In this document: piece after piece, positions 5,527-9,515 of the stretch
How the letters are laid out: every line of letters begins with the position of its first letter
How positions within the stretch are numbered: position 1 is the stretch's first letter
Source of the DNA: CAZWUK01 sp964636685
Lineage (GTDB): Bacteria; Bacillota; Clostridia; Christensenellales; CAG-138
Assembly (NCBI GenBank): GCA_964636685.1
Contig: CAZWUK010000080.1
Span: 1-9,515 of the forward strand
Reading direction: 5' to 3'
Length of the DNA stretch: 9,515 nucleotides
Notes under the pieces: generated by a model
The model's database searches: none
The model's input: the letters and a program-made list of their open reading frames with translations, nothing else
Told to the model about the DNA's origin: nothing
Position numbers and translations under genes: made by a program

Positions 5527-6423
5527 GTGAAGAAGATACATCAGCGCCGCAGAAGGCTGCGCATCAATAACCCCATGGCATTCGGCGTTCTTTGCGCCTG
5601 CATTCTGATCCTTGCGGGCGGATTGACCTATGCGCTCGCGGCGGGCGTGATTTCCCCTGCGATCACCTCCTACAAGGAAGCGCACGCGACCCCCAGCCCC
5701 ACGCCGACGATCGCGCCGGTGCAGGAGACGCCCACGCCCACGCCGACGATCGATCCGAATATCACGCCAGATCCGAATATTACGCCCGATCCGAATATTA
5801 CGCCGGATCCCGACGCGACCCCGACGCCGACGCCCGAACCGACGGGAAAGCTTGCGGGGCATATCATCGGCATCGACGCTTCCAGAGGCTATAGCTCTAA
5901 GGTGCGCGGCGCCTCCACGGGAACCTATGCAAACCGCGTCACGCTTGCCGTCGCCGAGAAGATCAAAGCGGCGCTGGAGGCGGAGGGCGCTACGGTTGTG
6001 ATGACGCGTACGGACAACAAGACCGATATGGAGGACAGCAAGCGCGCAAAGATTCTCAATGACGCCAATTGCGAGATCGCCATTCGCATCGAGGTCAATT
6101 CCGTCGGCGCGTCCGATACCCGGGGCTGCTTGATGTGGGGCCCCAAGAGCCACGGCCAGCAGACCAAATGCGAGGCTTTGGCAAAAGCGATCCTAAACGC
6201 CTACGTCAAGGCGACCGATTTCCCCATCCGGGAATACGACGGCAGCTCGCTGCGGCAGTTTTCCGACAAGACCTTTTTCAACGCCTGCAAGATGCCGGTT
6301 ACATCGCTGATTATGGGACATATCAGCAACAAGACCGACGATACGCAGCTGAACGACGAAAAGATGCAGGATAAAATTGCCATCGGCGTGGTCAATGGCG
6401 CCATCAACTATTTCGGCGGCTGA
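5527..6423 (+). CDS. membrane-anchored amidase_3-fold protein, probably inactive
   Basis: A 298-residue protein starting at GTG, with GAGGTGA 6 bases upstream. A basic head (R7-R12) and one hydrophobic helix (about 18-41) suggest an N-in anchor; residues 54-106 form a Thr/Pro-rich linker with hexapeptide repeats; residues 110-298 resemble the N-acetylmuramoyl-L-alanine amidase (amidase_3) domain that cleaves peptidoglycan stem peptides. Recognisable skeleton: IIGIDASRG (113-121), VVMTRTDN (157-164), R173 with AN (180-181), NS (191-192) and ISNKTDD (266-272). The catalytic parts are changed: DPGHGG is DASRGY (His to R120), the second ligand Glu aligns with A135, SIHANS is RIEVNS (His to E189), and the Glu before GFxSN aligns with I262. 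It is more likely a wall-binding or regulatory pseudoenzyme than a hydrolase. It stands alone between the divergent promoter and the rnf operon. Confidence 0.7.
   Translation: MKKIHQRRRRLRINNPMAFGVLCACILILAGGLTYALAAGVISPAITSYKEAHATPSPTPTIAPVQETPTPTPTIDPNITPDPNITPDPNITPDPDATPTPTPEPTGKLAGHIIGIDASRGYSSKVRGASTGTYANRVTLAVAEKIKAALEAEGATVVMTRTDNKTDMEDSKRAKILNDANCEIAIRIEVNSVGASDTRGCLMWGPKSHGQQTKCEALAKAILNAYVKATDFPIREYDGSSLRQFSDKTFFNACKMPVTSLIMGHISNKTDDTQLNDEKMQDKIAIGVVNGAINYFGG
5752..5823 (+). repeat. 18-bp tandem repeat in the amidase-like linker
   Basis: Three near-identical 18-base units (5752-5769, 5770-5787, 5788-5805) encode DPNITP, followed by a degenerate fourth unit encoding DPDATP (5806-5823). 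Units differ only at third codon positions. They are flanked by other Thr-Pro runs (PTPTI, TPTPTPEP), giving an extended linker between membrane anchor and domain. Unit number may vary between strains. Confidence 0.9.
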
Positions 6424-6448
6424 AGTACGGTAAAATTATGCGATACAG

Positions 6449-6477
6449 TTGTGAAAAGACAACGATTCGTGTATAAT
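6449..6477 (+). promoter_or_regulatory. rnf operon promoter
   Basis: TTGTGA (6449-6454) is followed after exactly 17 bases by a perfect TATAAT (6472-6477). This is the best sigma-A-type promoter in the window. The predicted start is near 6484, about 70 bases before the rnfC GTG. A short inverted repeat, GTTGT (6448-6452) and ACAAC (6459-6463), overlaps the -35 and could be an operator half-site pair, though it is short. Confidence 0.75.
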
Positions 6478-6492
6478 ATACCTTTGTTAAGT

Positions 6493-6526
6493 AGCATGTA
6501 TCGACACTATGATACATGCTCTTTTT
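6493..6526 (+). terminator. terminator-like hairpin in the rnf leader
   Basis: A perfect 10-bp stem, AGCATGTATC (6493-6502) with GATACATGCT (6511-6520), has an 8-base loop and is followed by CTTTTT. It lies downstream of the rnf promoter and upstream of the rnfC start, so it would also act on transcripts from that promoter: an attenuator, or a terminator for the preceding amidase-like gene that the promoter must read through. The stem is half A-U, so strength is moderate. Confidence 0.65.
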
Positions 6527-6540
6527 ATGTCAAAGAAAGC

Positions 6541-6546
6541 AGGTGG
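6541..6546 (+). promoter_or_regulatory. ribosome binding site deciding the rnfC GTG start
   Basis: AGGTGG lies 7 bases before GTG 6554. The two in-frame ATGs upstream (6509 and 6527) fall in the loop and just past the T-tract of the leader hairpin and have no ribosome site, so GTG 6554 is preferred. Confidence 0.7.
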
Positions 6547-6553
6547 AAAACTG

Positions 6554-7873
6554 GTGGCAAAGAGTTTTCGAGGCGGAATTCATCCTCTCAGAAGCATCCA
6601 TGAGGGGAAGCCGCTGACTTGTGCTGCGGCCGTCAAGCCCTTCGTGCCGGACACGGTGGTGATTCCGATGGGGATGCACCTTGGCGCGCCCAGCGCGCCG
6701 TGTGTGGTCAAGGGCGAGCGCGTGAAACTGGGACAGGTCATTGCCACGCCGGTCGGCGGTCTGGGGCTTCCCGTTCACGCCAGCGTATCGGGCGAGGTGA
6801 TCGCGGTGGAGACGCGGCAGCAACTGCGCGGCGCACCGGAGATGTGCATCGAGATCCAAAACGATCACGCGGACGAATGGACGGAATTGACGCCCGTGGG
6901 CGGCGTGGAGACGGTGGAAGCAGACAAGATCATTTCGGCAGTGCAGGCGGCGGGGATTTGCGGCATGGGCGGGGCGGCCTTCCCAACACATGTGAAAATG
7001 ACCGTGCCACAGGGCAAGCAGGCGGATGTCGTGATCCTAAACGGCGCGGAATGCGAACCGTACCTGACGGCGGATCACCGTCAAATGCTGGAGAACGCCG
7101 ATCGCGTACTGGACGGACTGCGCCTCATTATGCGCGCGACGGGCGTTGCCCGCGGGGTCGTTGCCATCGAGGACAATAAAAAGGACGCCATCGAAGTCAT
7201 GCAAAAGGCCGCTGCCGGCAGGGAGGGCGTCACGGTTCTCCCGCTTCGCACAAAGTACCCGCAGGGCAGTGAGAAGCAGCTGATCGAAGTCGTCACCGGC
7301 AGACAGGTCAAGCAGCGCACGCTGCCCATCGACGCAGGCGCGCTGGTGTTCAACGTCAGTACCGCCGCAGCGATCGCGGACGCGGTGACGCTGGGAAAGC
7401 CCTTGGTGGAGCGTCTTACCACGGTTTCCGGCTGCGTCAAGCAGCCCTCCAACCTCAAGCTTCGCATTGGCACCCGGTATGCGGACGCCATCGGCTTTTG
7501 CGGCGGTTACGGCGAAAATGCCGCCAAGATATTTGCCGGCGGCCCCATGACCGGACTTTGCGCACCCAACGATACCGTTTCCATAACAAAGGCGACCAAC
7601 GGCATCCTGGTGTTTGACGAGAGCCAGTCTAAGACGCTGGAGGAAGGCCCTTGCATTCGCTGCGGACGCTGCGTGAACGCATGCCCCATGGGACTTGCGC
7701 CGTATCAGCTCCGCTATGACTGCGAAAAATTCGATTTTGACGCGGCGGTCAAGCACAACGTTCTGGACTGCATCGCCTGCGGCGCCTGCTCCTACAGCTG
7801 TCCGGCGCACCGGTACCTGACGTCGTCCTTCAAGGCGGCAAAGGAAGAAATTGCGGCGAGGAGGAAAAAGTAA
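6554..7873 (+). CDS. rnfC: Rnf electron transport complex subunit C
   Basis: RnfC is the peripheral NADH-interacting subunit of the ferredoxin:NAD+ oxidoreductase that pumps Na+ or H+. From GTG 6554 the product has 439 residues and begins MAKSFRGGIHP, typical of RnfC. Visible parts in order: N-terminal RnfC domain with IPMGMHLGAPSAPCV and PVHASVSGEV (within about 35-82); an FMN/NADH-binding domain like the 51-kDa subunit of complex I, with GICGMGGAAFPTHVK (134-148) and NGAECEPYLTADHR; an SLBB-like segment; and two ferredoxin-type [4Fe-4S] motifs, C367-C370-C373-C377 (CIRCGRCVNACP) and C406-C409-C412-C416 (CIACGACSYSCP). All eight Cys are present, so it should be functional. It is the first gene of the rnf operon, behind the leader hairpin, and ends one base before the rnfD start. 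Confidence 0.95.
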   Translation: MAKSFRGGIHPLRSIHEGKPLTCAAAVKPFVPDTVVIPMGMHLGAPSAPCVVKGERVKLGQVIATPVGGLGLPVHASVSGEVIAVETRQQLRGAPEMCIEIQNDHADEWTELTPVGGVETVEADKIISAVQAAGICGMGGAAFPTHVKMTVPQGKQADVVILNGAECEPYLTADHRQMLENADRVLDGLRLIMRATGVARGVVAIEDNKKDAIEVMQKAAAGREGVTVLPLRTKYPQGSEKQLIEVVTGRQVKQRTLPIDAGALVFNVSTAAAIADAVTLGKPLVERLTTVSGCVKQPSNLKLRIGTRYADAIGFCGGYGENAAKIFAGGPMTGLCAPNDTVSITKATNGILVFDESQSKTLEEGPCIRCGRCVNACPMGLAPYQLRYDCEKFDFDAAVKHNVLDCIACGACSYSCPAHRYLTSSFKAAKEEIAARRKK

Positions 7874-7874
7874 T

Positions 7875-8804
7875 ATGCGTAATTGGAAGGTTTCCCCGGC
7901 GCCGCACGTCCACGGAAAGGACACGACCGCGACGCTGATGCTGGACGTAATCACCGCGCTCATGCCGTGCGTGGCAGCGTCCATCTGGCTGTTTTCGTGG
8001 AATGCGGTGCGCGTAATTGCTATCAGCGTGGCAGCGTGCGTGCTGATGGAAATGGTGTACCAAAAGCTCACCAAGCGCACCATCCGTATCAATGATCTCT
8101 CGGCGGTGGTGACGGGTATCATTCTGGCGCTCAACCTGCCCGCGACCGCGCCCTGGTGGATGATCCTCGTGGGCTGCGCGGTGGCGATCATTTTGGTCAA
8201 GCAGCTCTTTGGCGGCATTGGCGATAATTTTGTCAATCCAGCGCTTGCTGCGCGCGCGGTGCTGCTGGCGTCCTGGCCGGCGCACATGACCGGCGCATCG
8301 GCGTTCACCGTGCCGTTTACGGACGGCGTGACGGGCGCGACGATTTTATCGGACGCGGCGGCGGCGGAGAATTATACCATGATCGATCTTTTGATCGGGC
8401 GGATCCCCGGCTCGCTTGGCGAAGTGTGCAAGATTGCGATCCTGCTCGGGCTCGTCTATCTCCTGATTCGCAAGACCATCACCTGGCATATTCCCGTGGT
8501 GCTGCTCGGAACGTTTGCGCTCTTTTCGTTTCTGTTCGGTCAAGACCCGCTGCTGTCGCTGATGACGGGCGGCGTGCTCTTTGGCGCGGTGTTCATGGCT
8601 ACCGACTATGTGACAAGCCCCATGACCGGCTGGGGCAAGGTGATCTTCGCCTTCGGCGCGGGGCTCATCATTGCTTTAATCCGTTCGTTCGGCGGTTATC
8701 CGGAGGGTGTGACCTACGGTATTTTGCTGATGAACTGTGCCACGCCTTTGATCGACCGGGTCACAGGCCCCCGCCTGTATGGGAGGGTAAAACAGAATGC
8801 GTGA
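7875..8804 (+). CDS. rnfD: Rnf electron transport complex subunit D
   Basis: RnfD is an integral membrane subunit of the Rnf complex carrying a covalently bound FMN. This 309-residue protein has about nine to ten hydrophobic helices, the NDLSAVVTGIILALNLP segment (73-89) and GDNFVNPALAARA (117-129), both typical of RnfD/NqrB. The flavinylation motif is DGVTGAT (150-156), with T156 the expected phosphoester-linked residue. Start ATG 7875 follows the rnfC stop by one base, with AGGAGG 10 bases upstream. An earlier in-frame ATG at 7851 lies inside rnfC and is less likely. The 3' end overlaps rnfG by 8 bases. Confidence 0.95.
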   Translation: MRNWKVSPAPHVHGKDTTATLMLDVITALMPCVAASIWLFSWNAVRVIAISVAACVLMEMVYQKLTKRTIRINDLSAVVTGIILALNLPATAPWWMILVGCAVAIILVKQLFGGIGDNFVNPALAARAVLLASWPAHMTGASAFTVPFTDGVTGATILSDAAAAENYTMIDLLIGRIPGSLGEVCKIAILLGLVYLLIRKTITWHIPVVLLGTFALFSFLFGQDPLLSLMTGGVLFGAVFMATDYVTSPMTGWGKVIFAFGAGLIIALIRSFGGYPEGVTYGILLMNCATPLIDRVTGPRLYGRVKQNA

Positions 8805-9342
8805 CGTTTTTAAGGTAGGGTTGACGCTGCTTCTCATCACGGCGTTTGCGGGGCTGACGCTTGGCATGACCAACGCGATCACCGCGGAGCCGATTCGGAA
8901 GCAGGCGGACGCTGCGGCCATCGCGGCAAGACAAGCGGTTTTGCCCGACGCCGCAGAATTTACCAAAGCCGAGACGGACGCCGTGGAAGAAGCGTATCAG
9001 GGATACGCGGCGGACGGCGCGTTCTGCGGCGGCACCGCCAAAGTGAGCGTGCGGGGCTACGGCGGCCCCATCGAAGTGACGGTGGGCATGGACGCGGCGG
9101 GGCGGATTACGACGGTTCACGTCGGCGGCGCGGACTTTTCCGAGACGGCGGGACTTGGCGCAAAAACCAAGGACGTCGCGTTTACAGAACAGTTTATGGG
9201 GCAGCAGGCGCCTGTGGCGCTGGCAAAGGACGGTGGGAGCATCGATGCGGTCAGCGCCGCGACGATCAGCTCCGCCGCGGTGGTGGCAGCGGTCAATCAA
9301 GCGTCCGCGTACCTGCTGACTTTGATCCAGGGAGGGCATTGA
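8797..9342 (+). CDS. rnfG: Rnf electron transport complex subunit G
   Basis: RnfG is the FMN-binding subunit anchored by one N-terminal membrane helix (here about 6-27), with its flavin domain outside the membrane. The 181-residue product has SETAGLGAK (about 120-128) and the covalent-flavin motif SAATISSAAV (153-162), with T156 the expected FMN-bearing Thr; the usual SGAT is SAAT here, a mild variant. Start ATG 8797 lies inside the end of rnfD and has GGGAGG (8781-8786) 10 bases upstream, so translation is coupled. Length is somewhat short but within the range of RnfG from Clostridia. It is followed directly by rnfE. Confidence 0.93.
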   Translation: MRDVFKVGLTLLLITAFAGLTLGMTNAITAEPIRKQADAAAIAARQAVLPDAAEFTKAETDAVEEAYQGYAADGAFCGGTAKVSVRGYGGPIEVTVGMDAAGRITTVHVGGADFSETAGLGAKTKDVAFTEQFMGQQAPVALAKDGGSIDAVSAATISSAAVVAAVNQASAYLLTLIQGGH

Positions 9343-9343
9343 T

Positions 9344-9515
9344 ATGGAAAAGAAAAAGCTTTCCATGAAGCATATTTTCCTCAACGGTATCATTACCGAG
9401 AATCCGACGTTCCGCCTTGTGCTGGGCACCTGCCCGACGATGGCGATCACGACCAGCGCGATCAACGGCATCGGCATGGGCGCGGCGACGACCTTCGTGC
9501 TGCTGGGCAGCAACG
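9344..9515 (+). CDS. rnfE: Rnf electron transport complex subunit E (partial, 5' end)
   Basis: The first 57 codons of a membrane subunit run off the window. The sequence FLNGIITENPTFRLVLGTCP (12-31) followed by a Thr/Ser-rich stretch and NGIGMGAATTFVLLGSN matches the start of RnfE/NqrD, including the conserved Cys (C30) near the ligand site of the membrane [2Fe-2S] cluster reported for Rnf/Nqr. RnfA is a homologue with a similar start, but the place after rnfG and the NGxxxENPxxxxxLGxCP form fit RnfE. ATG 9344 is one base after the rnfG stop and has GGGAGGG (9330-9336) 7 bases upstream. Confidence 0.9.
   Translation, partial: MEKKKLSMKHIFLNGIITENPTFRLVLGTCPTMAITTSAINGIGMGAATTFVLLGSN

Noticed and set aside
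5752..5823. Regular short repeats as a CRISPR array
   Set aside because: Units are 18 bp, directly adjacent without spacers, in frame inside a coding sequence, and encode a Pro/Thr linker.
6449..6490. Possible Rex (NADH-sensing) operator: TTGTGAA at 6449-6455 and TTGTTAA at 6484-6490
   Set aside because: Rex sites need an inverted second half (TTMACAA) about four bases after the first. Neither half-site has it, so the resemblance is only to one arm.
6509..6553. Upstream ATG starts for rnfC (6509, 6527)
   Set aside because: They lie in the leader hairpin loop and just past its T-tract, have no ribosome site, and add residues not found at RnfC N-termini; GTG 6554 has AGGTGG at proper distance.
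7037..8308. Minus-strand open frame of 423 codons across rnfC and rnfD
   Set aside because: Spans the junction of two certain plus-strand genes; no motif, and a length reached only because stop codons are rare in the complementary GC-rich frame.
8761..9513. Minus-strand open frame of 250 codons opposite rnfG and rnfE
   Set aside because: Antisense to recognised rnf genes with conserved flavin motif and ribosome sites; translation shows no family feature.

Overview
The window looks like a chromosomal segment of a GC-rich anaerobic Bacillota, most likely a Clostridia (perhaps Christensenellales or Oscillospirales; the rank is inference). Grounds: an Rnf complex operon in the order C-D-G-E, a DUF421/DUF4363 gene pair, a zinc-dependent phospholipase C-like protein, a YpsA-type SLOG protein, a MepA-like MATE exporter and strong GGAGG-type ribosome binding sites with several TTG/GTG starts. 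I see no insertion sequence, phage gene, tRNA, rRNA or CRISPR array.

Layout. (1) 1-89: the possible tail of a plus-strand gene and a strong intrinsic terminator. (2) 108-1300, minus: a two-gene dTMP-supply operon, dCMP deaminase then a divergent ThyX, joined by an ATGA overlap. (3) 1412-2501, plus: DUF421 membrane protein and DUF4363 protein, overlapping by 8 bases; their end faces a shared hairpin terminator. (4) 2560-5388, minus: three closely packed genes, PLC-like protein, SLOG protein and MATE exporter. (5) 5527-6423, plus: a membrane-anchored amidase_3-fold protein with a Thr/Pro repeat linker, which appears to have lost its zinc and catalytic residues. (6) 6449-9515, plus: a consensus-like promoter, a terminator-like hairpin in the leader, then rnfC, rnfD, rnfG and the first 57 codons of rnfE, running off the window.

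How the genes work together. dCMP deaminase makes dUMP, which ThyX would methylate to dTMP. The Rnf genes encode a membrane complex that couples reduced ferredoxin:NAD+ electron transfer to Na+ or H+ pumping, and rnfA and rnfB are expected just beyond the right edge. The remaining genes are mostly envelope or membrane proteins without an evident common pathway.

Most notable: the amidase-like protein lacking its active site, the ThyX with RKR in place of RHR, a terminator-like hairpin between the rnf promoter and rnfC, and three genes without Shine-Dalgarno sequences whose -10-like hexamers lie where a leaderless mRNA would need them.
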